Shown piece by piece: positions 14,569-28,175 of a stretch of DNA of 64,000 nt (position 1 is its first letter; each line of letters begins with the position of its first letter). The DNA is from Brienomyrus brachyistius (lineage: Eukaryota; Chordata; Actinopteri; Osteoglossiformes; Mormyridae): NCBI RefSeq assembly GCF_023856365.1, contig NC_064535.1, forward strand, positions 15,201,863-15,265,862, read 5' to 3'. Below the pieces are notes generated by a model. The model saw only the letters and a program-made list of their open reading frames with translations, ran no database searches and was not told the DNA's origin. A program made the translations under genes and the position numbers.

Positions 14569-14598
14569 ATTCAGAATATTTATAAATAAGCTGACACA

Positions 14599-14600
<2 letters not shown>

Positions 14601-14664
<64 letters not shown>

Positions 14665-14678
14665 CGTGTGTGTGTGTG
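14601..14678. repeat. (GT)n microsatellite with CG interruptions
   Basis: About 78 bp of GT repeats, broken by a few GC steps. It is followed directly by the 74-bp motif that starts CCTAGGAG. Confidence 0.95.
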
Positions 14679-14752
14679 CCTAGGAGTCCATCTGCATACA
14701 TTCCCAGGGCCTGCAGCTTGTCTGACAGCTTCGAAACTCCAACAAAATGGTT
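14679..14752 (+). repeat. Microsatellite-linked 75-bp repeat, copy 1
   Basis: This segment starts CCTAGGAGTCCATCTGCATA and ends AACAAAATGGTTC. It recurs with a few substitutions at 16,263-16,338. Both copies sit directly 3' of a (GT)n tract. Confidence 0.8.
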
Positions 14753-14788
14753 CTGTTATGGTTCACACACATATATATACACACACAC

Positions 14789-14875
<87 letters not shown>
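14789..14875. repeat. Long (TA)n microsatellite
   Basis: A pure TA run of more than 80 bp with a CA-rich edge. Such runs are self-complementary and prone to cruciform formation and length change. Confidence 0.95.
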
Positions 14876-14876
<1 letters not shown>

Positions 14877-14879
14877 GTA

Positions 14880-15179
14880 TGTATGGGTCCTAACCAGCCC
14901 TAAAAAACTGTAGGATGACTGTTTATGAGATATTTTTGAGAGGGGGGGTTTTATGCTCTATGAATAAAGCATGTGCACCTCAGATGCCATCCCTTCCTCT
15001 CAGGGCTCTTTTCAATGCCCCGATGGAGGACCACCTTCAGCCTAATCAAACACACAAGCTCTCCAAGGTCAATGTAACGACAGCTGATGTCTTCATTACA
15101 GGCCAATGTAAGATGATGTGCAGAGTCGTGTGATGCTGGGACAATGGGAAGTTACTTGGGTGTTAGACTGGAGACAGGT
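14880..15179. other. Unannotated intergenic DNA
   Basis: No recognisable feature. The short open frame here (72 codons) has no family signature. Confidence 0.5.
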
Positions 15180-15385
15180 TTAACAAAAATTTTTCTGATG
15201 GTAGAATGAAAAACAATGGTTCAGGGAGATAACCAATCAGATTGTGGAGGAGATTGGTCCAAGACATCTGATTGGTTGGTCCCGCTGTAGTTGTTTGGAC
15301 CCACCTCCTCTACAATATGATCGATTATCTCTCTGGACCAATCAGTTTTTGTTTTGCCCTCAGAACATTTTGTAAGTAAAACTTC
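15180..15385. mobile_element. Palindromic MITE-like repeat, copy A
   Basis: Two arms of about 85 bp face each other. The left arm contains GGTTCAGGGAGATAACCAATC then GATTGTGGAGGAG. The reverse complement of the right arm contains GGTCCAGAGAGATAATCGATC then ATATTGTAGAGGAGG. The outer arm parts (ACAAAAATTTTTCTGATGG on the left, ACAAAATGTTCTGAGGG from the right) also pair. There is no coding capacity. A related copy lies near 35,455-35,665. The family name and transposase are not determinable from sequence alone. Confidence 0.65.
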
Positions 15386-16181
15386 CTTGAGCCAAAAAAT
15401 TGAGGTATTAACAAAAAAATATTTCAGCTGGGAATTAGGTTGTGGAAATAGCTACATTGGGATGTGGGAGACGGTATTGGGGTCTTATGTAACTGGTTAC
15501 TTATGTTACAGGTGTGTGAACTGATTCCTCAGCTAGTTTCCACAATACCCAACATCTTACAAAGATTCTCAACCTCTCAAACTGTGGATGTTACAGCAAT
15601 AGTGTGAAGTGAGAACTGGAGACGGCAGCATTGATATGATGGTGCTTAAATGTATATATCCAGTACGAGGCTGTACAATAGGAAGCCGTCATTCCCCGAA
15701 CATACTGAGCACGCTGGAGATTATAGAACATGCTGTATGGCACCTGCGACCCTCAGAGCTGTCAGACTCGCCGCTTCCAGCATGGTGCGCTGAGCCGTCG
15801 CGTCAAACCGATTTGATCCGGCCTCGGACGACGCCTCGCTCAGGGCAGGTGAAGAGATGCCAAGTTTTGGCTGGATTAGGGTGTCTTCCTGTCGATTGGA
15901 GCTGTCTGGAATTTTCTTAACGGCTCCTGTGATCGACCGCCGGGCTGATGTGACATCAGGGAGCGGCTGGCCGTCCGCCGAGGCCTGAGGTTTTTGAGAG
16001 AGAGAGGCAGAGAGAGAGGAGGGATGGGCCCAGACTGTGCTGATCCTGCTCAGGGAGAGGTGCTGCTGCTGTTTATCACATGACCCGGAGTCATGAGCTC
16101 TCCATGTGGGTCTATTCTGGGGAGTGTGAGGAGCTCAGCTCCTCTTAGAATCAAAAGCTGCTGCCTAAACACAAAGGCAAT
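15386..16181. other. Unannotated intergenic DNA
   Basis: Nothing recognisable except a short GA-rich tract near 15,992-16,022. Confidence 0.5.
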
Positions 16182-16190
16182 GTGTGTGTG

Positions 16191-16242
<52 letters not shown>

Positions 16243-16252
16243 TGTCTGTGTG
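16182..16252. repeat. (GT)n microsatellite
   Basis: About 70 bp of GT repeats with rare TC steps, directly 5' of the second copy of the 75-bp microsatellite-linked repeat. Confidence 0.93.
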
Positions 16253-16262
16253 GGAAGATGTG

Positions 16263-16338
16263 CCTAGGAGCCCATCTGCATACATTCCCAGGCCCTGTGG
16301 CTGGTCTGACAGCTTAGAAACTCTAACAAAATGGTTCA
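16263..16338 (+). repeat. Microsatellite-linked 75-bp repeat, copy 2
   Basis: It starts CCTAGGAGCCCATCTGCATA and ends AACAAAATGGTTC, matching the copy at 14,679. The spacing and the shared (GT)n on the same side suggest local duplication or a dispersed family whose 5' part is the microsatellite. Confidence 0.8.
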
Positions 16339-17155
16339 GTTTCAGAACAAACTCAATGTGGAAGGTCTGCTACAGTCAGATGGATGCTTGGAGCACCTGG
16401 CTGCCTACGCTACATGCCGTAAGGGGGTAGATGTACATTTGCTCTTTATAGATCCTGATCTTTAGGTCCCAGGTTGCTTTAGTGGTGGATTACAGTGCAG
16501 AACGATATTGTAAATGTTGACATGTAGTCTTGGGCATTTGGACTTCAGGAAGCTCTTCACCCAAAGTGAGAACTTCACAGCTTGCGTCCACGTGGACCGG
16601 AGACGGCACCATCTGGCGTTGTCTGAGCGGCTGTGTGTTCTGCTGTTCCCTCTCTGCCCGGACGGTGCCGGTCTCCAAACCGAGGAATCATCCCACCCTG
16701 AGGGAGGACAGGCAAGGGGTGGACTGCATCCCGCTGTGACCCGTGACCCATTGCCATCCTTCTCATGTTGTTGGGTCCAAGCCACCAGGATAGAGGGGTC
16801 AGAACCCTCCCCCTCAGCATGATACACTGTTTCTTGGAGAGCACCAACTTATCTTTGTGCTCTTGGACCTTAGAGGTTAATGGCAGATTCGATACCCTAA
16901 ACATGGAGCCTGTAGATAACTCGGGAATCTGAAGCCATCTGTTGCTGCTCATTGATTCCTGGTCTCTCTCTCGCTGCCGGCCCGAGATAGAGGACCCCCC
17001 ACCCCACTTTTTGAGAGCTGATTGTTTTTCTGGAATGGGCAAATATACCTTCTGCTATCTCTGGATAAGCTGGTCGAATTTGCACATGGCCGGCAAATCT
17101 TGGAAGCTAAATTTAATTACTTAATAATCATTAAAATCATTTTGATTGTGAATCA
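16339..17155. other. Unannotated intergenic DNA
   Basis: The longest open frame here is 155 codons on the minus strand. It overlaps several other open frames and has no domain or composition that argues for coding, so it is not called a gene. Confidence 0.5.
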
Positions 17156-17240
17156 AAATGATTCAGTTCAATTCAATTTATTTTATGGCACCTTTCACAA
17201 CAAAGTTGCCCAAAAGCACTTGACAAGAATGTGTGGCAGC
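17156..17240 (+). repeat. Dispersed repeat remnant (TTCAATTCAATTTATTTTATGGC)
   Basis: TTCAGTTCAATTCAATTTAT, then GGCACCTTTCACAACAAAG and CAAAAGCACTTGACAAGAA, resembles a frequent teleost repeat of the 'TTCAATTTTATTT..GCGCC..CACAAC' type. It is short and diverged. Confidence 0.5.
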
Positions 17241-20200
17241 CCGTTGCTACATCATAACTAAAAAATGGGACAAGAGAAAAAGGGAAGGAGGAAAGAAAGA
17301 ATGCAGAAGAAGGCCAGTACAGCAGAGGTGGAAAGTTCAGGTCCAGAAGGTAAAAATCCAGAACCACAGTACTCTGTGACTATGACTCTTTATTGTCAAC
17401 TGGTTGGTTGAAACAAAACCTTAGTCTGGATTTGTACTTTCTGAACCAGAAATTTCCACTTCTGCAGTTCACGTGCTCCTCAGCTGACTAGTATTCAGTT
17501 CAGATTTCAAGTGGAAAATATCGTATGGTGAATATGAATGCATTATGAATAAATGCATAAATAAATAACTACTCTCATCAAATAAGTCTTTGTTAAATTT
17601 TTACTGTAACAAGTAAAATACCAGTCACTGAAATGTAAAAAAACAAATACAAGTTTATTTAGTTAAACGCAGATAAAAAAAAAAAAAAAAACACTGTACT
17701 GGATAGATGCTGTCGTTGCCCGGCATCTATAAAAAAAACATATAGCATATCGCTAGCCTGCTAGCAGATCAAAATTCAAAGTTGACTGCTGAATGCGCAT
17801 TACTATCGCACCATCGTAAAGTCCAATGCCGAATCATCATAAAGTGAGACGCTTCTCTACTTTTAAATAACTTTGCTGTTAAAATAAGCAGTCGCGAAAT
17901 GTTTCTTTGGACGCAGGGAGTCGCTACGAGGGTGATGGATTTAAATCCAAACACTGAGGTTAGGGTGTTTCTGAGGCGATCAAGTGGATCACACATCGTT
18001 GTTCTTGCTTAATGACACCACCTCAGGCTAGACCACTATAAAGGCGCCGTCTGCCAGACCGTAGTTTGACTGGCTGCATCGATCTTTTTCACCCTCGCTG
18101 ACTGCTTGGGCACTACACAGAGTGCTGTGCTAACTGGGGCTGTATGACCAGCCCCTGTTCTTCAGCACTCAGACAGGTCTTAATTCGCGCGGGAGTCTGG
18201 TTGGCAGGCGGGACCATTTGTTGAGGTTTTCTGAGCAGGCTGAAGTGAAATATTGTGGTGCGATGTGAAGTGAAATATTACCTCTCCTTTGTCCTTATAT
18301 TGAGGGGGTCTTGGCCAAGAGACTGCGAGACTTTATTTATATTTACTTGTCTGGTACCAATTTTGCTTCTGTGTGCAGATAATAGACTGGAGAAACACTT
18401 TAAATGGCTGCTTTGCCGGTTGGTAATTTTATTCTTTTGTTGTGTCGCTTGTCTCTCCCCAGCATCCTCTTCGGCCCGAATATCGCTGTTGCCACGGACG
18501 AGCTGGGGTCTGTTCTTGAGGCAGGCTTGTCACATGACACCACAGCAACAAGCCTGTCTGCAGGGCGTGAACTTAGCACACGCAGAGTGTGGCTTCATAT
18601 ACCCATGGATGACATCACGGGCCATTGGAAGGTTTTCCCGGGTAAAGTTTTGAAGACGTGCGTGAAGCAGTGGAAGGAGGAGGCAACAAAGGGCTCCCTC
18701 ATGCTCAAGCTGTGGTTTTGCAGCCAGAGCATCATGCTGGGGAGGTTGGGCTTACTGGCCCTTTCACTGTTTGCTGAAGCAAACATGGTACCTGTGAGAC
18801 ACTCTGGATGGAGTTAGCAGAACCAGGTGCAGTTGGAGTCTTTCCCTGCAGAGCTGTGGCATGCCATATTCGGTTTAAAGGGGCTTAGGGGGAGAGTGGA
18901 TAATATCTATTTTACAGAGATTTTGGGGGTCTGTAAGAGGGCAAAACTTCATGTTTTTTATGGGCTGTCTGCCTGTCAATTCCAGGTACCTGGTCGATAC
19001 AAGGATCTGGTGGTCCCTGAGCTGGGCTGGGGGGGGGGGGTACCACACCACCACCATCCCCAAACCTCCAAAAGAACACAGGTTTCATTTCCTTCCTTCA
19101 TGAGCTAATCTTCCCAAGACAGCGAGCAAATGATGTATACAGGTCTACCTAGGCGTGGGGGCTGTGGAGATTAGGGGGCGGGGGGGGATCGACAGCCCCC
19201 TCCCTTCCTCCTTGAACTTAGGATAGGAAGGGGAGTGGGGCGGGGGAGGGATTTAAATGCGTCAAGTTGCCAACGGAAGGAGTACATTTCTACAAAAGCA
19301 GTGTCTCACAACAGTCGTTCATTGTGGATTTAATCCACTCACAGGTAGAGGGGCGAGGGTGGGGCCACGGCTTTATGGGGGCTTAAACTGTGATGAATGA
19401 TACAATATGTCCATGCTGGGGCAAGGAAATTACTGCACCTTGGTCTGCAGGGGTGACAAGAACAGCGTAAGGGGGGGAGAGGATAGGGAGGCATAAAGGT
19501 AGTGTGATAAGGGGTACAGTGTGCTAATGATGGGGATATTAAAATCTGCTACCCCGCATTCCGGGGGCGGGGGTGGTCTCGCGAGGGTGGGGGGGGGAAT
19601 TAAGGGTGCATTGCAGGATTACAGTGAGATAACTTCTCACAAGCCTTAAGCTGGAACAATGCAGCCTCCTAATCACAGCACGTCCTGGTTCCATAGACCC
19701 ATAATCTGGACTGAAGGCAGCAGTTTCCTTCAGTTAGGACGGTGGGATCAGGAATCTGGGGAGGGAGGGGTGGCTGGAGAAATGCCCGACCAGACCTAGA
19801 ACGGGAGACCATGCCCCTGGTTTGCATGTCCGGAAAACATCCAACCAATTAGAGAAGCTGAAGGTGGGGCGTGCGGTTTATCAGGATCCGTTTGTTCCAC
19901 CTACGCCATGTTTGTTTTGTTCTGCTCTGTTTGTTTTGCCTCCATCCCCCCATAACAAAAAGACCCCACTTCTTGCCAGTTTAAAGACCCATGATCTCAC
20001 CATGCTCCGTTGATCACCACCCCCCCCCCCCCCCAACCCCTCCGCAAACCTGGCTGCTCATATTTGATATTCACGCTTGTGTTATTTTGGCCCCAACAAC
20101 CAACCCTGGTCCCCTCAAAAAGGCGAATTCCTGGCAAAAGACCCGTCCTGCGCTGCCAAGTGCCAGGGCGGTGTGGTTCAGCTGGCCGCACTGGCCGGAG

Positions 20201-23200
20201 ACGCCTTCGCGGTGTGCTTTTGGCGGATACGCTTCGTCAGGAGCTCGCGGGGCGAGGCAGCGCCCCTCAGCAGGCACAGGAGAGAGTGCCCTGCTACGGT
20301 CATTCATTTTGGATTTAATATCTTCCCCGGTTCTGTGCCATCAATCGTTTCAAATTGTGCCCTGATTGAAAAATATAGATTTGTCAGGTTGCGATCAGAA
20401 AAAATGTCAAAGCTGGGGCCCGTCGTAAAACAAGACGCGGATTTTCATTTAAACGCTCGTTTCAAGCTCCTCAGACCCAATCTCTCTTTCACTGCCACGG
20501 CACCACATTGCCAAACTCACAGTACGCGATGGACCAACTGTCTTATTTCCTGATTTCAGGAGGGATCTCTCATTTGGACCATTCCACATTCCTGTTTCAC
20601 AGGAGATGGTACGATCAAGTGCAGAGAGTGACAGTGTGAACACACCACGTTACCAAACACCTATGGGAAATCCCTGTCTACAGGAGCCCTTCCAGAACAA
20701 TCCATTCCATTTTGGTTGCTCCCAATGAAAGAAGAAGGAATAAATAATAAATAGTACCTGCCTGATATGCATTTGACAATATTAAATGTAGGGATGAAAC
20801 CTTGCTTTCCCAGGCATTGTTTAATGCTAATTGCTAATTCTTATTTTGGTTTGTTTGAGATTTCCATGTGCTCCTTGTAAGAGCAGTGTACAGGTCTTCA
20901 CGAAGGTTTCCATCATCTCCTGTTACCTAACCTGCTAGTGGGTCACAGATACATTTCAACATGCTTTGAAAATAACAAATCACAGCTGTGAAATGGAGAA
21001 AAAACTCCCGCATGTATTGGAGCTGCTTCGCTCAATTACATTGATTGGATATTTGAATTGACAGAATAAGCAGATTCATATAGGCCCAGGTATCTGACCT
21101 GGCTGTGGCACTAGCCAATCGGCTGGCTCCATCTATGTCTGTCTGCCTCCTGTAGGGGGCGGAATTCTTCTGGCACATGCAAGGATGATGCAAGGAAGAA
21201 AAAAAATGAATGCTGCTCATGTAATTCTCATCTGTTGGAGGTGGGAGTACATCATCGTTTCATTCAGGATAAAATGTGTCTTCGGATACTTGAGACAGAC
21301 TGAATAGTACAAGGCTGCTTGTGACATTGTGACATTGTGACATTGTGTCACACAATGCAGGGGCTACAAAGCTCCATCGTCACCTTACGCAAGTGTAGCA
21401 AACTCCATGACAGTCATGCTGCAAAAAGGTGAGCCAGGGGGAATTTCACCTATGCTGAAGTCCCAGGTCAGAAATCCTGCTCTCACTTTTACATCCATGC
21501 TACGTTTCTATTGGCTGCTACCAATGGGGGAGGGGCCATGCTCCGATCAATAGGGACACCAACGGCTGCTTGCAACAGATTGATCCTGGCATTTCTAAAT
21601 AAACTTGGGATGTTCCCGTAAACACCTGTGTAAAGGCTCCTCTTTCAATTGAACCCCCAAAGTGTGCTCACTCTGCTCCTGACCAAAGCCATTTTGTGAC
21701 GTCTTTGACCGACCAGCGACTCTCCCATTGTATAAAATAGAGTATGTGTGTGTGTGTGTATGTATGTGAGGGGCAGGGGGTAAAGTTACTGTAGAAAACA
21801 AGACTACTCATACAACTAGTATCAACGTAAATCTTGCCCCAGACACAGAGCAGAAGTCTAGACCCTGCTGCCCTGTCCTGGTCGTCCCTAAGTCAGGACG
21901 ACAGTGTCCGTGATCCCTTAATCCCTGTCTGGAGTACAGTCTACTGTATAAACCCAAGGACATTCATTTTCACCCTTGTTGAAGAAGCCGACTCGTAGGT
22001 GCTCCCATGGGGGCTCAGCGGCAGTGGGCCACGTCTGGCCCTTCTGGAATACAGCATCCGCCTCCCACTGCCCAGATCAGACTGAAGGGGACTGATAAAT
22101 AATGCAGCGGCATCCCGCTGGACAGTGATTCACGGTCCCTGGAGCAGAGCCACAGTGTTTAGAGTTTGATTGGAGTAATGATCGAATCAAAACAGAGATG
22201 GTCCCCGCTGGCCGAGCAGAACGCGGGGCGCTAATGGGCCCCTCATTTCCATCCGGCGGGGTGCGTTTCTGATGAACATGCTCTAAGTTGTTTTGTTTTT
22301 CATTTTTGAGCACAGGGCAGAGTACGGGGGGGTGGGGTTAATTTGGTCCAGTCAGAGTGGAGGAGCGCAGCGTGCCTCTCCTCGCCCCCCCTTCACTCCG
22401 CTACATGGTAATCTGCCTGCGTTTCCAGACGAGGGTCCCGGTAGCGGTCTAGCTTCCTCTGGGGCACCAATTGCCCTGTTGCTAGTGGCAACCTGTTGCC
22501 AACCACAATTGTTTCTAAAGTGGTGGGGCTGCAATTTGCCTGTGGTGGGGCTGCTTGCAGTGTTACACGTCGCTATCCAGTATAAATGATTCCTGGTCCC
22601 AGACACCATCAGCGTATTGAAAGACTCAGTCGGGCCTGGAATATTCTTACTGGATAAGTCAGTGAAACCAACTATCAGCGCTGTAGGCAAAACCTTTCAG
22701 TATTCCCTCGGGGAAAGTGTAATACAGTGCAGTGAGGGCAACAGGCAGGCAGTTCATGTTTCACCTGATAGATATCTGGGTAAATTAGGAGCCTGTGTTT
22801 AGCCGCCGCCAAGTGGACAGTCACGGTAACGAAACTGCAGTTTTGCATCGCCCACAGGGCTTTGCCTTCCCATCGAGAGACAGATCAACAGCCACTGGCC
22901 GAAGCCGTCAGTTCCGAGATGTACGGGGAAGAGGCGGGGCTTATTAGCGCGTGTAGCCAAACAGACGTGAGCATTCGTGGGAAGATGTTGCAAAGACCGA
23001 ACGTATGTGGAGAGGTGGGGTATGTAGTAGGAAGGAACGAATGTGTTAGCAAATTGGGCAATTCCGCACCCCGGGGTGCCAAGCGAAGCGTGAGGGTGAG
23101 CTTCTCTGATTCGGCCAGGGCCGACGCGTGCTGGTATCCTAGCAACACGCCAGAGTCAGCAACACTTTAATCTCCCCACATCTCAATGTCACCTGCAGCA

Positions 23201-24379
23201 TTATGGGAGAGTTGCTGCGGGAGGGAGGGGGGAGGGCACAAGGCGCTCTGACCCCCCCGCACCCCCCCCCCACCCAGCCTACACCGGAGGACGTGCGACA
23301 CTCCATTTGAATCCAATTAGCTGCAGGCAGCTCGCGGAGGGGTGAGAGAGCAAAAAAAGAATTACGGAAACTCTGAGCAGGATCAAGCCGAGAAGGTAAT
23401 ATGAGTCCAAATCCGTTCTTCCGGAAAGTTCCTGCCAAACATGCGGCGTGGCCCGACCTCCACGTTCTTGCCAACAGGGCGGCCTTTGGACTGCCCCGGC
23501 GTAGCGTGCAGTGCAGTGCCGAGCTCCACTGCACCGGAACTCTGCCAACTCTCACCGTTTGACATGATGGTGCCATCCACACGAGGACGGCACCACTGCC
23601 AGGGACGAGTCAGCGCGAGGACACACTGCAGCTGTACTGCTGTTGGTGGCATGGGGTGGTGGGGGGGGGGGAGTCACTGCCTAGCCCCCCCCACCCCTAT
23701 ATAGAGCCTCTCTGGTTTCCCGAAAACAATCGGCCAAAGATGGTAAAAATTTGCCCGGTCTGACCTGATACTGCCCGCCCCCCCACCCCCAGCTGACATT
23801 GCTATTTCGGCCCTTTGATTCTAAATATTTTAACATCCAACTGATGGTCTCCAGTCAAATATTTGCTGGGGAGGGAGCCTCCTCATTGACGGCTGCTGAG
23901 ACAGAACGGATATTACAATCCCACCACCTCAGTGCTGTCCCTTGTCTCCCTCAGGTACGTCCCCTGAACCTGCCATCTTTCAGTTATGTCCCCCAACACG
24001 CCTTTTCAGTCTACTTCCCTCCACTCAGACTGTTCCCTCTCACTTTCCCCGATCAGCTGATCTGACTGCAAGCGCTTTCTCATCCACCTTCCTGCAGGAA
24101 CAAGCCAGGCAGGCCAATAAGGGCGACGTCTCCACATCCCGCCAGCTCACACTAACACGACACCAGATAAACATGATAGACATGAGCTTTTACTACAAGC
24201 AAAAATGGCTGTGAGGGAGAAAAGGCAGAAATGTGTTTTCGCTGCACATACTTGACATATGGGCTGTCTCTGTGATGAATGGGACTGTGTATGAGTCCGC
24301 CCGCCAGGTGTTATGTGTGCAGAACTGGGCCGTCGTGGGTCATAACTTGGGGTCATAATTGGTCTATAATGGTGTATAT
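17241..24379. other. Single-copy-looking intergenic DNA with homopolymer tracts
   Basis: No supported gene. A 137-codon open frame at 18,404-18,817 on the plus strand has no recognisable domain. A poly-A run lies near 17,672, G-rich DNA at 19,020-19,620, a poly-C run of about 16 near 20,021, a short GTGACATT tandem near 21,325, and further C and G runs near 23,252, 23,660 and 23,776. The GC-balanced part near 22,080-22,270 looks unique. Confidence 0.5.
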
Positions 24380-24512
24380 CAGTGTTTCCTAACCTGGTCA
24401 TTGGGGACCCTGGCTGACAATCCACATTTTTACTCCCTCCCGATAGGGAGTTGGGAGGGAGCAAAAACATATACTGGCTGTGGGTCCCCGAGGACCGGAC
24501 TGGGAAAAAGTG
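24380..24512. mobile_element. Palindromic MITE with CAGTGTTTCC termini
   Basis: The left end reads CAGTGTTTCCTAACCTGGTC and then ATTGGGGACCC. The right end reads GGTCCCCGAGGACC and then ACTGGGAAAAAGTG, its near reverse complement. The middle has ACTCCCTCCC facing GGGAGGGAGCAAAA. The whole 133 bp is therefore one imperfect hairpin. Flanks GTGTATAT and ATCTATAT match at 6 of 8 positions, which fits a decayed 8-bp target duplication of the hAT type. This is a well-known teleost repeat form, and it encodes nothing. Confidence 0.8.
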
Positions 24513-25949
24513 ATCTATATTATTTTATTTTGGAGTATGGGGGACCCCTACAGTCGGAACAAAGTACCAGGAAGCTGACGACAGTGCAGGCTGCATAATT
24601 TAAGATATAGACCTCAATGAGTTTTAATATTCATATGTAACAGCTGTCTTACATCATCACACAATAAAACCATTCTTATCGACTGAGCCCTGCTCTTCAT
24701 TTAAGCCGTGACTCAATGCTTATATTCACAAATGTCTAAAAAAACTGTGATACACATGCAGGATTAAAACTCTGGGAAAGACTAGGCATAATACAGTAAT
24801 GAATGATGAACTGTATGACACACCACTGCTCATCATTGAAACTGAAGATAACCTTTAAAACGTCATTTGGGGTCTTGGTATACATGGGGGCTCTTCTGTG
24901 TGCGTCTCCACACGTGCATGGGGGGGGGGGGGGGGGGGGGGGCTCCAAAGCACTCGAGAAAAACTTTCTTTCCCGCAGGAGTTTGTTTCCCATCAACTTA
25001 TGAGGCCAGAGAACGGACCAATTTCAGGGTAATTACCCAGCTCCGGGCGAGTTTAGCGCAAATCAGTGAGGGCCCGGCGCTCTCCGTGATGACGGCGGCT
25101 CGAAATTACCCAGCATGCTGTGCACAATCAAGTGTGAGGAAGCAGATCGCCGGAGCCCAGCCTCACCAGAGCCTATTTTCGACGACGGGTCTGCCGTATA
25201 AGCGCCACGCAGTCGTGGGCTGTCATCGTTTGACGGAGCAATTAAAATCATTTGCATAATGCTAAGAAAGGGAGGAACGTCAGAAAAATGGTAATTTTAA
25301 CCCCCCCCCCCCCCACCCCCAACACTTATAATTAGGGGAAACTTGGATTTGATGAACAGAACACCACACAAGAGAAGCACAAATGTATCCACTCCCATTT
25401 TCAGTGTTTGTGCTGTGTTTTTTTTAAAGCGTAAAGACCTGACAAGCTTTTATGTAATTGCTAAAGGACACACATGCTCACTTATTGGTTCTACGACATC
25501 AGCAGGGAGCGGTAAGTACAATACAGAGGAGATTTCATACCGATTTAAAATGCAGACTACAGATTTATTTAGCATGGGAGAATTTTGGTCTTGTTTGATG
25601 GATTATGTGATTTTCATAAAGTAAGCTGACATAAAATGTAACATCCTTATCCGTCACATATAGGTATGTATATTTATGTGCAGTACGGTCTGCCGAAGGC
25701 AGTGGCTGTCCGGCTTGAGGAGCTGGGATGTCAGGGGTGTTCTCTAGCAATTTTGCTCACTTGCGGACAGAGTTTTGGATTAGATTCAACTTCATCGTCA
25801 TAGTGCTGAGTTCAGGTGCAGAACCAGTGAAATGCAGAGACGGAAAAGCCAGTGAGGTGGATGTTCCTTTGGTGGTGGTAGATGGTTAGTGCGGGGGAGT
25901 AGGGGGTTGGGTAGGGTCAGTTCGTGTCATGGGAGTCAGGTGACTTATT
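24513..25949. other. Intergenic DNA with a long poly-G run
   Basis: A 23-nt uninterrupted G run lies at 24,920-24,942 and a C run near 25,302-25,315. The stretch 25,010-25,260 is compositionally unlike its surroundings and contains TTTGCATAAT and paired AATTACCCAG motifs. It is noted as a possible conserved non-coding element. No gene was found. Confidence 0.5.
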
Positions 25950-26235
25950 TTGTGTGTGTGTTTGGATTATGTTTATATTACATTGTGGGGACCAAATATA
26001 CCACGCAATGTAATAAAAATCTGTTATTTTGACGTGTGCACTATTTTTCTGGTCCCCACAAAGATCTGTGAATGCAATAAAAAAGCTAAAAATGCCAAAA
26101 GTCTTGTATTTTGTTTGGTTACTTATGGTTAAGGTTAGGGTCTGTGTAGGGGTTAAGGTTGTCATGTTGAAATTAGAGTTTTCCCCATAGAAATGAATGG
26201 AGAGTCCCCCCTTTGTGTGTGTGTGTGTGTGTGTT
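25950..26235 (+). repeat. (GT)n-core-(GT)n interspersed repeat, copy 3 (most complete)
   Basis: The order of blocks is GTGTGTGTGT, ACATTGTGGGGACCAAATAT, CTGGTCCCCACAAAGATC, TGCAATAAAAAAGCTAAAA, ACTTATGGTTAAGGTTAGGG, CCATAGAAATGAATGGAGAG and then (GT)n. Paired GTGGGGACC and GGTCCCCAC motifs give the first half an inverted-repeat character. Copies at 9,134 and 10,370 share this order. Confidence 0.82.
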
Positions 26236-28136
26236 TTTGTCTTGCATCTATGCAAATAATTCAACTGTTCTGCTGAGTTTATCTGACCAATCCCCTGCCT
26301 CCCTCAACCCACCTATCTCTAGAGACTTACCCAATGAAACAGAACCCTGGACCCAGGCTGATTTCTCCATGTGACCTAGATCTGTGCTGGGGTCTTGCTG
26401 GACCCCCCACAGTCAAATGAATGGATATTGACCTGCCATGACATTGGTTACCATGAGTTTAGCATGAGTTTATTCAATGTGGCTTCTCTCAAGTAGTTTT
26501 CTCATAGAAGACATTGTATCTATGCATTGATATATTTGCGTTGACTTTGACTTACAGTGTAGAATTACGTCCAGTCAGATGCAGATAATTACTTAATGGT
26601 GATGCAGGATTGAAGCCCGCGTTTCAAAGCTAATTGATTTTCTCCAATGAACTAGAAGCTTAAACAAGCTTACCTTCAGTCACGGACACAATCCTCCCAA
26701 ACCCACGGCAACCGATACTTTCTTTAGATGTCCAACTAGCGGCTTTCCCTGGGTTTAATGTTAATTTTAGCATACTGGGCCAAGGTCTGGAAGACTTGAT
26801 CCAGCAGAGCACACGTTAAACAATGAAAAACAAAAAGCACAGGGGAGATAAAACCCCTTGTCAGGCGCACAGGTGGCCTCTAATTGCAGATTTTAGCGAT
26901 GATGGCAGTTTATTTACCGGCAGAGCTTTAATGTGATCGAGACTGAAGTACAGTCATCGAGGCACTTGTGCGCCCAGGCTTATTGCGCCGCCAGACATCG
27001 CCCTCAGTGCCACTTCACACTTTAATTCGCTGGGAGATGCTCTTCACTTCCTCAACATTAAACACAATCGACTCTGTCCAGCTGCCATATACATCTCTGT
27101 TTAGCCTGCCATGTCAGTTTCGTCTGAGTTCGCCCGTCTCCGCCAGGGCGGGCGATGGCTAAACGGCCTGCCATTCATGTTGCCAAGGTGGCCTTTACCT
27201 GGAAATGCCAAACGGCTATTTTTATGCCAGCTATCTTGTTTTTAAAAATTTTCCCCGAACGAAAGAGGCCAAGAAAGAAACTCGTTTCGCGTGGAAATCT
27301 CAAAGTCACTACTGTTCTCTTTATCTATTCATTAGCTTTAGCTTCTTGCTCACCTGCACCGGATTAAAAGATGAAGTGAGGTGATCGAGCAAGTGTGATG
27401 GCCGGGGGGGGGGGAGGGGGGGTGCCGGGCTTGGGTAGGGGAGGGGCTAACACTGACAGCCCATAACAACCTTTGTGCGTTCCTGCCATCACCAGGCAAC
27501 CAACTGTAGACACTTTCTTAATTTAAAATAGTTTATGTCTACTTCTGTCTAATTTAAAGGCAGCAATGTGTTAATATGAATAATGTATGGATGTGTTATA
27601 AAGGATACCTGAACTAAACTGTGGCGACAGCTGGCTTAAGTGCTGCAGTTAAATTGCACAGCCGTGTTACAGGGGTCGCCCCCTGACCCCCGACGACTCG
27701 GCGCTGCTTAAAGACGCGCTGATTTCCGTCCTTAATCAATGTGGGGATCAAAGGGGGGCACGGCTGCGGGGATCTGTTCATTAATTAGAAACGGTGTAAC
27801 GGATTTTTGTCTTTTAACGTGCCCTGCGAGTTCACGGTTCCGGCTTCTCATTAAACGCACGGAAAACCCAATTTGATTAACTGCAGTGTGATTGATGGTG
27901 AACGTAAGGCCTGATTGCAGATGAGCATGGTGGCTACTGCAATGCAAAAGGGGCTGTGGGTATCGGAGACACTGTAGAAAACAATTACTCGGCTTCCGCT
28001 TATACCGGACATGGCTTAGAAAACAGAATTTGCCTTCCAGTTGTACTGAACACATTCTGGAAGATGGCACTCGTCAGCACCATGTATTATCGAAATGCTA
28101 ATTGCACATTACCTGCGGGATATATATTTTATAGAT

Positions 28137-28137
<1 letters not shown>
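26236..28137. other. Single-copy-looking intergenic DNA
   Basis: Nothing recognisable as gene or element, apart from a G-rich run near 27,404-27,425. Confidence 0.5.

Positions 28138-28169
<32 letters not shown>
28138..28169. repeat. (TA)n microsatellite
   Basis: A TA run of about 30 bp followed by an A-rich edge. Confidence 0.9.
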
Positions 28170-28175
<6 letters not shown>
